Translations under genes and position numbers: made by a program | Part shown: in pieces, positions 45,215-55,083 of the stretch | Layout: every line of letters starts with the position of its first letter | How positions within the stretch are numbered: the stretch's first letter is position 1 | DNA from: Borreliella yangtzensis | GTDB taxonomy: Bacteria > Spirochaetota > Spirochaetia > Borreliales > Borreliaceae | Reading direction: 5' to 3' | Length of the DNA stretch: 64,000 bases | Assembly: GCF_014201775.1 (NCBI RefSeq) | Contig: NZ_JACHFG010000002.1 | Span: 124,001 to 188,000, forward strand | The notes under the pieces: model-generated | Told to the model about the DNA's origin: nothing | The model's database searches: none | Seen by the model: only the letters and a program-made list of their open reading frames with translations

Positions 45215-47333
45215 TAGTTTGAGTACCCTTTCTTATGTCTATAATTTTCAAAATTTTTTCTCTTGGGTAGTAAAAATCTTCGTTAACTGTAAAAATGATG
45301 TCTAAATATTGATCTTCTTTTATGTTTAATTCTTCTATTTTTTTTGTTCCGTTAAAAAAAATAGCTTTATAGTAATCGTTTTGTGATTTAATGAGCATAT
45401 TTATATGTTTTGAGCTATGGTTTTTGTCAATTATTTTGAGTTCTTGAAGGTAAACATTTTCCATCATTAATATTGGCTCTCTAAATTCATATCCATAAGG
45501 TTCAAATATTTCTATTGTTTTAAAAAGAGAATCTTTTGCTAAATCTTTTGGAAGAATAGCATCTATTGATATCGGTTCGTTTTCAGTGGTAGTTTCATAT
45601 TCAACTTTTGTAGTTGCATATTCTAATTCTTTAATAAACTCTTCGAGTAAATTTTCATGCAATGTAAATCCAGCTGCAGCTTTATGCCCCCCCGAATTTA
45701 TTATTAAATGAGAAGGCACTATTGATATCAGTGCTTTTGAATTAATTTTATTGTTTGATCTAATTGATCCTTTAATAATATTATCTTGCTTTGTTAGAAA
45801 AATAGCAACTTTTTGGTAGTAGGCAGAAAGTCTAGTTGCAAGCCTAGAACTTATTCCTTTTGGGGTATTTTTATCATAGCAGACTATAAATTTATCGTTT
45901 TTTAAAATAGTATTTTTATTATGAGAATTCCAGGCTTTTTCTTCTTTATATTTTCTCAGTTCGTTGATCTTTTTTATTTCTTTAAATTTATTTTCTATTT
46001 GATTAATGTCGCTAGTTAGTAAAAAATTTATTGCACTGTCTGCTTTTTCAAGCCTTCCTGTTGAGTTTAGTATTGGTGCAATTTTATATGCAATGTCTGT
46101 TGCGGTTATATTGGGTTTTGTTAATATGTTTGCATCTTTTAATAGATAATTAATAGGCATTCTTTCTCTTAGTGCAATTTCTTTAAGTCCTGCCTTTAGG
46201 ATTATTCTGTTTTCATTAATAATAGGCATATTGTCTGCTATTGTTCCTATTGCAACAAAGCTAATCCTTTTTAAACATTTTTGGAGAAAATTTTTATTAG
46301 TTTCAAAAATTAAATTGTAAAATATGTAGTAAAGCTTGTCTTTGATCTCAACTTTTTTATATTTAAAATACTTAGTTGCTTGAATTAAGTCTTTTAATGT
46401 TTTTTTTCTAAAATTTGGGTAATTTTTTATGAAATTTTCACTAATATCAATTGTGCTCATATTTATGCTTCTTTTGAAGTGTTTATTTAATAATTGACAT
46501 TGATCTTCTTTGTTGAAGATTACTATATATTTGTCTTGTACAAATTTTTCCAGTTTGTTTAAGTTGATTAAAGGGTCATTCTTATCATCTAATCTTAGAT
46601 ATTGCTTTAAGGTATAGTTGTTTATCTCTATTGCATGAAGAATAATTTCACTGTTTATTTTTTCTAAAAATAAAAATACAATGTTTTTAGAATAAAGATC
46701 TGTAAAGGACATGCTAAGAGCAAGGCAAGCTTTAAAACTTACGCAACATCCCGCTATTTCTTTGAATGGATATTTATCATCTTTTAGATGAGGGTTTATA
46801 ACTATGTTTTTAGTTTTAAAATCTTCGCTTGGGAGATGGTGGTCTGTGATTATTATTTCTATTCCTTTTGAATTGGCATAGTTTATTTCTTCAATACTAG
46901 AGATACCATTATCAACAGTTATTATTAAAGAGATTTTTTTTTCTAAAGCTATGTTAATTAATTCGTTTGAAAGTCCATAAAATTCCCCATTTGAAGGTAT
47001 TTTATAGCTAACATTAAGTCCAAAATCTTTAAGGGTTTCATACATTATTATTGTTGCTGTAATTCCATCGGCATCTTTATCTCCAAATATTAATATGTTT
47101 TCATTCTCTTTAATTGCTTTATTAATTCTGTTTATAAATTTATCTATATTTGTTAATAAGAATGGGTTATGTAGTAAATTTATGCTGTCTTCAAAGAAAA
47201 ACATGAAATCTTCTTCTTTGATTCCTCTATTTATAAGTAAAGTTGCTTCAAAACAATTGATATTATATTGTTTAGCAATGCGAGATAATTCTTCAGGTTG
47301 TATATTGATTACTTTTTGTTTCCAAATTTTCAT
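45207..47333 (-). CDS. recJ: RecJ single-strand DNA exonuclease with internal insertion
   Basis: 5'-3' single-strand exonuclease for recombination and mismatch repair. Motif I FGDKDADGIT (83-92), a second acid site IITVDNGIS (137-145), DHH in ITDHHLP (162-168), then IGTIADNMP (362-370) and GGHKAAAGF confirm the DHH/DHHA1 core. At 708 residues it is well above the usual 560-580. The excess lies between about 211 and 355, which has no place in the canonical enzyme. See the insertion entry. Overlaps the next gene by eight bases. Confidence 0.94.
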   Translation of the reverse strand: MKIWKQKVINIQPEELSRIAKQYNINCFEATLLINRGIKEEDFMFFFEDSINLLHNPFLLTNIDKFINRINKAIKENENILIFGDKDADGITATIIMYETLKDFGLNVSYKIPSNGEFYGLSNELINIALEKKISLIITVDNGISSIEEINYANSKGIEIIITDHHLPSEDFKTKNIVINPHLKDDKYPFKEIAGCCVSFKACLALSMSFTDLYSKNIVFLFLEKINSEIILHAIEINNYTLKQYLRLDDKNDPLINLNKLEKFVQDKYIVIFNKEDQCQLLNKHFKRSINMSTIDISENFIKNYPNFRKKTLKDLIQATKYFKYKKVEIKDKLYYIFYNLIFETNKNFLQKCLKRISFVAIGTIADNMPIINENRIILKAGLKEIALRERMPINYLLKDANILTKPNITATDIAYKIAPILNSTGRLEKADSAINFLLTSDINQIENKFKEIKKINELRKYKEEKAWNSHNKNTILKNDKFIVCYDKNTPKGISSRLATRLSAYYQKVAIFLTKQDNIIKGSIRSNNKINSKALISIVPSHLIINSGGHKAAAGFTLHENLLEEFIKELEYATTKVEYETTTENEPISIDAILPKDLAKDSLFKTIEIFEPYGYEFREPILMMENVYLQELKIIDKNHSSKHINMLIKSQNDYYKAIFFNGTKKIEELNIKEDQYLDIIFTVNEDFYYPREKILKIIDIRKGTQTNV
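46269..46703 (-). other. RecJ insertion, possible degenerate DnaQ-like domain
   Basis: Residues about 211-355 of RecJ separate AGCCVSFKACLAL from ISFVAIGTIADN, which are near neighbours in canonical RecJ. The order of segments (SEIILHAIEINNYTLKQYLRL; FVQDKYIVIFNKEDQCQLLNKHF; STIDISENFIKNYPNFRKKTLKDLI) resembles the beta strands and helices of DEDDh exonucleases, with most catalytic acids absent. This is a pattern judgement only. Confidence 0.35.
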
Positions 47334-47615
47334 TTACTTCTCTAGAATTTAAATTTTTAATCGATTTTTTAAGGAGTCTTATTTACTAATTCCACCATAG
47401 ATTGATTATTAATTTTAGTTAGTAGTCATTGTGTTTTTATTACTGAATGGTAAAGCTTTAGTTGATTATAATTTTTACCATAATGCAAATTTAGAGTTAT
47501 AATTTTAACTAGATAAATTCTCATTTTATTATTCTATAATAAAAAAAAATATTATTAAATGAATTTCTATAAAATATTTGTTTTGTTATAATTAGCTTAG
47601 GAGATTTCAAGTTTT
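47334..47615. promoter_or_regulatory. Divergent recJ/lon promoter region
   Basis: This 282-base gap, the largest in the window, is over 80 percent A+T and holds no open frame of note. TATAAT occurs on the plus strand at 47535-47540 and 47587-47592; the latter lies 24 bases before the lon start and just ahead of its TTAGGAGA ribosome site. Neither has a convincing -35 hexamer. No heat-shock-type element was recognised. Confidence 0.35.
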
Positions 47616-50036
47616 ATGGATGAAATTAAAAAAGTTAGGGTAGGAGATAAAAAGAAAGAAAAGACTATAGCTGGGATTTTGCCTCATTCTAATAAACCCG
47701 CAAGAGTGCCTTTAATAGCGGTTCCTTCTCATCCAGTTTTCCCCGGGATGTTTATTCCAATTGTTATAATCTCTGATGCTGACATGAAAGCAATCGATTA
47801 CGCTATGAAAGGAAATGGAATCATTGCTTTGTTCGTTTTAAATGATAAATTTTTAGGGAAAAGCAATAATAATTCTCAACAGAAATTAATTATTGATTAT
47901 AGTAAAGATATTTATTCTGTTGGAGTTACTGGAAAGATAATAAAGAAAATTAATCTTCCAGATGGTGGTTACAATATATTCGTTTCAACTTTTGATAGGA
48001 TTAAATTCATTAAACTTGTTCTTAATGATAAGTTTCCTATAATTGAAATTGATTATTTAAAGCAAATTCCAGTTAGAAAAGACGATATTCAATCAAAAGC
48101 AGTTTACAGTAGTATTTTGCTTAGAACCAAAGAGATATTTTCACATAGAAAAATGCCAGAAGTTCAATTAAATATGGTTAATATTGAGGATAAGGGTAAA
48201 TTGTGTGATATTGTGGCCAGTACTATTTCATCTTCAAAAAATGATCATCAAATAGTTCTTGAAACTTTAAATGTAAAAGATAGGCTTAAAAAAGTTTTAG
48301 AGCTAATTTATGAAGAGCTTAATTTAATTGAAATTCAAAACAAAATTACTAAGGGTATTCAAGAGAGATTAGAGAAACAACAAAAAGAGTTTTTTTTAAA
48401 AGAACAGCTTAAAGCTATTAAAGCTGAACTTGGAATAGGTGATAAAAAAAGCAGCGATTTAGAAAAGCTTAGAACTAAACTAAGAGCTTTAGATTTGAAA
48501 GGAGAATCTTTAGAGGTCGTTGAAAAAGAGTTGGAAAAATTTTCACTTCTTGAGACAAGCTCGGCTGAGTATATTGTTATTAGAAATTATCTTGAACTTA
48601 TTACTGAGCTTCCTTGGAGAGATTTGAAAATTAATTTTGATAAATTAGATTTGCAAAAATCTAAAAAAATTTTAGATAAAACTCATTATGGGATGACGGA
48701 AGTTAAGGATAGAATTATTGAGTATATTTCTGTTCTTAAGTTAAGAAAGACCCAAAAGGGAGCTATTGTTCTTTTGGTTGGACCTCCTGGTGTGGGGAAA
48801 ACTTCTATTGGGGCAGCTATTGCAAAAGTTTTACGCACCAAGCTTTTTAGATTTTCTGTTGGTGGAATGCGTGATGAATCGGAGATTAAGGGGCACAGAA
48901 GAACTTATGTTGGCGCTTTGCCCGGTAAAATTATTCAAGGCTTAAGAATTACTAAGACAAATTCTCCTGTTTTTTTAATTGATGAGGTGGATAAAATTTC
49001 TGCTTCAAATTATGGAGATCCTTTTTCAGTTCTTCTTGAGGTTTTAGATCCTGAACAGAATGTTAAATTTAGAGATCATTATCTTGACCTTCCTTTTGAT
49101 ATTTCAAATGTATTTTTTATTTTAACTGCTAATTCTGTTGAAACAATCCCAAGACCTTTGTTAAATAGAATGGAAATTATTGAAATTTCTGGATATGTTG
49201 ATAACGAAAAAATAGAGATTGCAAGAAAGTATTTAATTCCTAAGGTTTTAAGTGAAAATGGAGTTGATAAAGATTCTTTAAAATTTCAAAGTTCAGCTCT
49301 TGTTCAAATTGCGCAAGAGTATGCGAGAGATAATGGAGTAAGAAATTTTGAAAAATATTTAAACAAAATTGTAAGAAAAGTTGCAAGAAAGCTTATTGAG
49401 AATACTGAGATTAAATCCTATCAAATTTCTAATGACAATTTAGAAGAATATGTCGGTGTGCCTGTTTTTAGAAAAGAGAGCATGTCTAATGCTATGTATT
49501 CGGGAATGGTAATGGGTCTTGCTTGGACGAATTATGGGGGTTCAACCTTAATGATTGAGACTGTAAAGACGGAGTCTAAGGTAGGTGGAATTAAATTGAC
49601 TGGTAGCCTTGGAGATGTTATGAAGGAATCTGCTAATATTGCCTATACTTATGTTAATAGTATTAAGGAAGATCTAAGCATTAGTAAATCTTTTTTTGAA
49701 AAAAATATTATTCATTTGCACATTCCAGAAGGAGCTACTCCAAAAGATGGGCCTTCTGCAGGAATTACAATAGCTAGTGCTTTTATTTCTCTTGCTCTTA
49801 ATAAGGTTGTTAGGCCCCATTTAGCTATGACGGGAGAATTGTCTCTTACTGGGAATGTAATGATGATAGGGGGGCTTAGAGAAAAAATAATTGCAGCAAA
49901 GCGTAGTGGTGTGGAACACATTATTGTTCCCCAGGCAAATAGAGTAGACTTAGAAGAGATTCCTATTAACATTAAGAATGGCATTAATTTTTATCTTGTG
50001 GATAATATGCGTGAGGTCATTAAATTATTGTTTTAA
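47616..50036 (+). CDS. lon: Lon ATP-dependent protease
   Basis: Homohexameric protease for misfolded and regulatory proteins, 806 residues. N-terminal substrate domain (RVPLIAVPSHPVFPGMFIPI), a coiled coil, AAA+ domain with Walker A GPPGVGKT at 389-396 and Walker B FLIDEVDKIS, and a C-terminal protease domain with Ser714 (PKDGPSAGIT) and Lys757, 43 residues later as in E. coli. TTAGGAGA precedes ATG. The last 12 bases overlap the end of the convergent RND gene. Borrelia carry a second lon elsewhere. Confidence 0.97.
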   Translation: MDEIKKVRVGDKKKEKTIAGILPHSNKPARVPLIAVPSHPVFPGMFIPIVIISDADMKAIDYAMKGNGIIALFVLNDKFLGKSNNNSQQKLIIDYSKDIYSVGVTGKIIKKINLPDGGYNIFVSTFDRIKFIKLVLNDKFPIIEIDYLKQIPVRKDDIQSKAVYSSILLRTKEIFSHRKMPEVQLNMVNIEDKGKLCDIVASTISSSKNDHQIVLETLNVKDRLKKVLELIYEELNLIEIQNKITKGIQERLEKQQKEFFLKEQLKAIKAELGIGDKKSSDLEKLRTKLRALDLKGESLEVVEKELEKFSLLETSSAEYIVIRNYLELITELPWRDLKINFDKLDLQKSKKILDKTHYGMTEVKDRIIEYISVLKLRKTQKGAIVLLVGPPGVGKTSIGAAIAKVLRTKLFRFSVGGMRDESEIKGHRRTYVGALPGKIIQGLRITKTNSPVFLIDEVDKISASNYGDPFSVLLEVLDPEQNVKFRDHYLDLPFDISNVFFILTANSVETIPRPLLNRMEIIEISGYVDNEKIEIARKYLIPKVLSENGVDKDSLKFQSSALVQIAQEYARDNGVRNFEKYLNKIVRKVARKLIENTEIKSYQISNDNLEEYVGVPVFRKESMSNAMYSGMVMGLAWTNYGGSTLMIETVKTESKVGGIKLTGSLGDVMKESANIAYTYVNSIKEDLSISKSFFEKNIIHLHIPEGATPKDGPSAGITIASAFISLALNKVVRPHLAMTGELSLTGNVMMIGGLREKIIAAKRSGVEHIIVPQANRVDLEEIPINIKNGINFYLVDNMREVIKLLF

Positions 50037-52328
50037 TTTTTTAAAATTGTTGTTTGAAATTAGCCTAACTCTAGGCTTGAATAAATGAATTAATAATGGA
50101 AGAAGAGTTAGTGATGCAAGAGATGTTGTTAGCATTGTAAAAGCAATTATTGCGCCCAGGGTTGATATTATTTTATAGGCCGAAAATGTTAGTGTTAAAA
50201 ATCCTATTCCAACAGAAATGGAATTTGCAAATATTCCATTAAATACACTTGGTATTGATTCAAGAAGTGCAGTTTTATAGATTTGATTTTTTTGGTATTT
50301 TAAAATAAATGTGTTGAAAAAATGGATTGAATAATCTACTCCTACTCCCATACTTACAGATGCAATTGTTGCTGTTGCGGGGTTTAAGGTTATCCCAAAT
50401 AATCTCATTACAGCAAAATTTAAAAACACTGACCAAGCCACTGGGATTGCAATAATTATTCCGGTTCATATAGATTTAAAGAAAAACATAAGTAATAGTG
50501 TTATTGATCCAAGAGTTGTTATAATGTTTACAATTTGCTCTCTTACCATTGTTTTAGCTATTAATACTTTATCATATACTCCTGAGAAATGATATTTATT
50601 ATTTCCCATATGTTCATTAATTGTTTTAATAGCATATTTTTCAAATTTTTTTATTCCTTCGGTTGAATTGTCTTCAATTCTTACTATAATAGATATTAAT
50701 GACCAATCATCATTAATATACATTTTTTTATTGTCTTTAGTCCAATCGCTTCTATCTATTAAATTTATTAGCTTGTTTAGTATAATTTCGTTTTCAGGTA
50801 ATTTGTATTCTAGTGGGGATTCTTTTTTAATTTTAAAATTTGTAAATTTTAAAATTCCGTTAATAGAGCTGGATTGAGTTTTTGCAGAAAAAGCGTCAAG
50901 CTTATCTGTAATTAAATCTAAGGTTTGCATTGCTTTAGCATTTTTAAATTCACCAGGTTTGCCTTCAAGTTCTATTTTGAAAATCGATATTCCTCCCATT
51001 TCTTTTTGCATTAGATTTAATGTTTTTTTTACATTTGTAGTTTCTTTAAAGTAATCTTTTTCATCAAAATTGATTTCGATCTTTAAAAGACCCGCAATAG
51101 AAATTCCTAGTATGATGAGGACTATTATGGAGGATGTATATTTTCTTTTTAATATAGACTTTGTTATTCGTGTATTTAGTTTGGCAAGTTTTTCAAGGAA
51201 AAATATTTTATGTAGGTTATTTTCTCTTTTTTTTTCAAGAGACTTTTTTTTTGTAAATGGGATTAATGTTATTATTCCGGGTAAAACGGTTAATGAGATT
51301 GTCATTGATATAATTACTCCAATTGACATGAAAATACCCATTGTTTTGTAGGCATTAATTGAAGAGGTTGTAAGAGATAAAAATCCAAATGCAGTTGTAA
51401 GAGATGTTAGCAGAATAGGCGTTTTAAGTTTTTTAATTGTTTTTTTTATTGATTCTGTTGAGAGTTGTTCTTTTTTTATTAATTTAAATATTCCATTTAT
51501 TATGTGTACAGCATTAGCGCATCCGATTGAAATAAGTAGAACAATCATTGAAGTTTCGGGCACTGTAATGGGGGATTGTACAAGCCCTTTAATTCCAAAA
51601 GTCCAAATTAATGATAATAATGCGATAAAAATGGGAATTAATGCACCAATTAGATTTTTTATAATAAGATAAAGTGAAATTATTACTACAAAAGTAGCAA
51701 GTGGGCCTAAGATCTTGAAGTCTTCAACCATATAGTTTAATATTTTTTCTCTTACTATTAAATCTCCTGTAAGATACAACTTTAGATCGTTTGTTTCATA
51801 TTTTTTAATTGTTTTTTCCATTTCATCCAATTCGGCTTTTAAATTTCTACTGAAATTGATTTTATCACTTTCTGATGGAATTATTATGAAGTATATTAAA
51901 TTTTCCGAGTTACCCAGGAATGTGTTTTTTACAAATGGAGTTGATTTTATTTTATTTTTTATTTCTTCTATGTCTTTATCTGTATAGGTTTCTTTTTTAA
52001 ATTGCGGAAAATAAGAAAATATGCTTGTAACGGCATTTGGAGATACTTTCAAAATTTTGGTTATTTCATTGATTACACTGTTTATTATTTCAAAATTTTT
52101 TTTATTGAAAATATTTTTTTTATCTTGAAATATTACTATTGTAGATAAAAGTGAATTACTTTTGTCAATGTCTATTAGGCTTTCGGTTTCTTTAGTCTTG
52201 GGAATAAGTTTTAAGATGTTTGCATCGAATTTAAGATTTTTTAAAAAAAATCCTAAAAAAATAGTAATTAATATAAATATTGTAAATATAATTTCTTTAT
52301 ATTTAATGCTTAGACTTTCAAAGTCCAT
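50025..52328 (-). pseudogene. RND/MMPL family exporter, interrupted by in-frame TGA
   Basis: Frame for a 767-residue RND/MMPL-type membrane protein (position of B31 BB0252): two halves each with a first helix, a large periplasmic loop and a cluster of helices (motifs GCANAVHIINGI and GVGVDYSIHFFNTF). A single TGA at 50466-50468 ends translation after residue 620, in the helix block of the second half, removing about four helices. The frame resumes without shift, reading TGIIIAIPVAWSVF. The lost codon was probably TGG (Trp) by one G-to-A change. Substrate unknown; lipids or hopanoid-like molecules are typical for the family. Confidence 0.82.
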
Positions 52329-52341
52329 ATTATGCCTCTTT

Positions 52342-54864
52342 CTACTTTATCACTATGTTGACAAGCTTGTTTTTAACCACAATTATTTTTACTATTTTTT
52401 TATTTAATAAGTTTGATTTTATTTTGCTATTTTCCAGTGCTATTTTTTTTAGTTCTTCTTCATCTATCTCTTTGTTTAGTAAAATTTTGTCTTTTATTTT
52501 TCCATTTATTTGCAAGACAATTTCTTTTGTTTCTGTAATAATAAGGGTTTCATCAAATTTTGGCCATTTTGAATTTTTGAATAAACTAGGAGGTTCTCCA
52601 ATGTATTCCCATAATTCTTCTGCTAAATGGGGCGCATATGGGGATAAAATAATGATAAATGGCTTGAATATATTTAAATAATTTTTTTTATACTTTAGAA
52701 TCTCATTTGTAAATATCATCATGGCAGAGATTGCTGTGTTAAAGTTTAGCTTTTCTGTGTCTTCTGTGACTTTTTTTATTACTTTATGTAGTTGAGATAT
52801 TATTTCCTTTGGAGGATTGTCTGTTGACAGTTCTTTTTCTTTTAAGCTCCAAATTTTGTTTAAAAATCGAAAAACACCAATTATTCCTTTAGTGTTCCAA
52901 GGCTTAGAATCTGTTAGTGGTCCCATAAACATTTCATAAATCCTTATTGAGTCTGCTCCAAATTCCTTAATAATGGCATCTGGGTTTATTACGTTCTTTA
53001 AAGATTTTGACATTTTGGCAATTACTTGGATTACTTCTTTATTATCTTTTTTGTCAAAAAATTTATTGTCTTTTTCTATAACTTGGTCATTGGGTATTAA
53101 ACACCCATTTTCTTTTTGATAAGAAAAAGCTGTTATTATGCCTTGATTTATTAGTTTTTTAAAAGGTTCTTTGGTATTTACATATCCCAGATCATAAAGG
53201 ACCTTGTGCCAAAATCTTGAGTAAAGTAGGTGTAATACTGTGTGTTCGGCTCCACCTATGTATAGATCAACCGGCATCCAATATTCAATTTTTTTTTTAC
53301 TTGCAAATTTTTTTGAGTTTTTAGGGTCGAGGTATCTTAAATAATACCAACAAGAACCTGCCCATTGAGGCATTGTGTTTGTTTCTCTTGTAAAATCTGT
53401 ATCTTTTACTTTTACCCAATCTTTAATCCTTGATAAAGGAGATTCACCTGTTACAGAAGGTTCATAGTTTGCGGTTTCTGGAAGCTTTAAGGGAAGATCA
53501 TTTTCTTCTAAAGGTATTGTATTTCCAAGCTTATCAAACAAAATGGGTATAGGCTCTCCCCAATATCTTTGTCTTGAAAAAATCCAATCTCTAAGCTTAT
53601 AGGTTACTTTTTCTTTTCCTTTGTTGTTTTTAGTAAGCCATTCGATTACTTTATCTTTTACTTCGGAATTTTTAAGATTATTAAATTCATTAGGAGAATT
53701 TATTGAAATCCCATCACCAATAAATGCTTTTTCTAATATTTCATTTTTCCCCAATTTTGATATTACAGGTAAAATTTTTAATTTATACTTTTTAGCAAAT
53801 TGAAAGTCTCTCTCATCATGTGCCGGAACACCCATTACAGCTCCACTGCCATAAGTTCCTAGTACGTAGCTTCCAACCCAAATTGGAATTCTTTCATTTG
53901 TTATTGGATGAAATGCATAAGATCCTGTAAAAACTCCCGATTTATCTTTTTCAAGAGAAGTCCTTTTAAGATCACTTTTGAGTTCTTCGTGCTTTACATA
54001 TTTTAGGACATTTTTTTTAAAGTTATTTTTTGTTATTTTTTCTATTAGTTTATTTTCTGGTGCTATTACTAGATATGTGATACCAAATATTGTGTCTGGT
54101 CTTGTTGTAAAGACTTTGATTTTTTCATTGTAACCTTCAATTTCAAAATCGATTTCAACTCCTGTTGATTTGCCAATCCAATTTCGCTGCATTTCTTTTA
54201 CAGATTCAGGCCATTCTAATTCTTCAAGGTCGTTTAACAATCTTTCAGCATACTTTGTAATTTTTAAAACCCATTGTCTTAAATATTTTTTTTCTACGTT
54301 GTGAAATCCTCTCTCAGATTTTGGTCCATTTGGAGTTTGAATAATCTCTTCATTTGCCAATACTGTTCCAAGTTCAGGACAATACCATACAGGCATTTCT
54401 TTTGCATAAGCTAGATCCTTTTTATATAATTGCAAAAAAATCCACTGTGTCCATTTATAGTAATTCTCGTCATGAGTTCTAATTTCTCGATCCCAATCAT
54501 AGGCAAATCCCAAAGCTTTTATTTGTTTTTTAAATTTATTAATATTTTCTTCTGTACTTTTTTGAGGATGAGTTCCTGTTTGTATTGCATAATTTTCAGC
54601 AGGAAGCCCAAAACTATCAAATCCTATTGGGTGAAGTACATGAAATCCATTCAAAAGCTTGTATCTTCCAAATATGTCAGTAGCTGTGTATCCTTCTGGA
54701 TGGCCAACATGGAGTCCGTCAGCAGAAGGATAGGGGAACATGTCAAGTATGTATAATCTTTTTTCTTTGGGAATGCTTGGATCTTCTTCTACTTTGTATG
54801 TTTTGTTGTTATCCCAAAATTCTTGCCATTTTTTCTCAATTTTTATGAATTCGTATTTAGACAT
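52342..54864 (-). CDS. leuS: Leucyl-tRNA synthetase
   Basis: Class I synthetase charging tRNA-Leu, 840 residues. HVGH (52-55) is the HIGH motif, and AKMSKS puts KMSKS at 617-621. The editing domain (GVEIDFEIEG; TTRPDTIFGITYLVIAPE; GTYGSGAVMGVPAHDERD) lies between. The tRNA-Leu(GAG) gene is just upstream on the same strand, 95 bases before the start. AGAGGAC ribosome site. The RND gene begins 13 bases after its stop. Confidence 0.97.
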   Translation of the reverse strand: MSKYEFIKIEKKWQEFWDNNKTYKVEEDPSIPKEKRLYILDMFPYPSADGLHVGHPEGYTATDIFGRYKLLNGFHVLHPIGFDSFGLPAENYAIQTGTHPQKSTEENINKFKKQIKALGFAYDWDREIRTHDENYYKWTQWIFLQLYKKDLAYAKEMPVWYCPELGTVLANEEIIQTPNGPKSERGFHNVEKKYLRQWVLKITKYAERLLNDLEELEWPESVKEMQRNWIGKSTGVEIDFEIEGYNEKIKVFTTRPDTIFGITYLVIAPENKLIEKITKNNFKKNVLKYVKHEELKSDLKRTSLEKDKSGVFTGSYAFHPITNERIPIWVGSYVLGTYGSGAVMGVPAHDERDFQFAKKYKLKILPVISKLGKNEILEKAFIGDGISINSPNEFNNLKNSEVKDKVIEWLTKNNKGKEKVTYKLRDWIFSRQRYWGEPIPILFDKLGNTIPLEENDLPLKLPETANYEPSVTGESPLSRIKDWVKVKDTDFTRETNTMPQWAGSCWYYLRYLDPKNSKKFASKKKIEYWMPVDLYIGGAEHTVLHLLYSRFWHKVLYDLGYVNTKEPFKKLINQGIITAFSYQKENGCLIPNDQVIEKDNKFFDKKDNKEVIQVIAKMSKSLKNVINPDAIIKEFGADSIRIYEMFMGPLTDSKPWNTKGIIGVFRFLNKIWSLKEKELSTDNPPKEIISQLHKVIKKVTEDTEKLNFNTAISAMMIFTNEILKYKKNYLNIFKPFIIILSPYAPHLAEELWEYIGEPPSLFKNSKWPKFDETLIITETKEIVLQINGKIKDKILLNKEIDEEELKKIALENSKIKSNLLNKKIVKIIVVKNKLVNIVIK

Positions 54865-54959
54865 TTGTCCTCTTGAAAATTAATCTACAATTTATTTTTT
54901 AGTACACTTTTAGATCACATTGTTGTTAATTTTATTTAATAAGCTACTAACAATTTTTA

Positions 54960-55043
54960 TGCTGTGAACTGGACTTGAACCAGCATGGGCTTATGCCCAC
55001 TAGCCCCTCAAGCTAGCGTGTCTACCACTTCCACCACCACAGC
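54960..55043 (-). tRNA. tRNA-Leu (anticodon GAG)
   Basis: 84-base class II tRNA reading leucine codons CTC/CTT. The acceptor stem is GCTGTGG paired with TCACAGC (last pair G-U), with discriminator A and no encoded CCA. The anticodon arm is CTAGC-TTGAGGG-GCTAG, giving GAG. A long variable arm (TGGGCATAAGCCCA) and GGTTCAAGTCC T-arm are visible. It lies between dedA and leuS on the same strand, behind its own near-consensus promoter. Confidence 0.95.
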
Positions 55044-55053
55044 ATTACTAACC

Positions 55054-55083
55054 ATTATATTTTTTATTTTAAATTTTTGTCAA
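55054..55083 (-). promoter_or_regulatory. Consensus sigma-70 promoter of tRNA-Leu
   Basis: On the minus strand, TTGACA (55078-55083) and TATAAT (55054-55059) are both perfect and separated by 18 bases. Initiation about seven bases downstream would lie a few bases before the tRNA 5' end at 55043. The -35 box is inside the last codons of dedA. Confidence 0.85.

Noticed and set aside
50275-50469. 64-codon minus-strand frame across the nonsense site as evidence of a frameshift
   Set aside because: The RND frame continues in the same phase on both sides of the TGA, so no frameshift is needed; the other frame is a shadow.
54865-54959. T-box or other leader between tRNA-Leu and leuS
   Set aside because: Only 95 AT-rich bases with no T-box sequence and no antiterminator/terminator pair.
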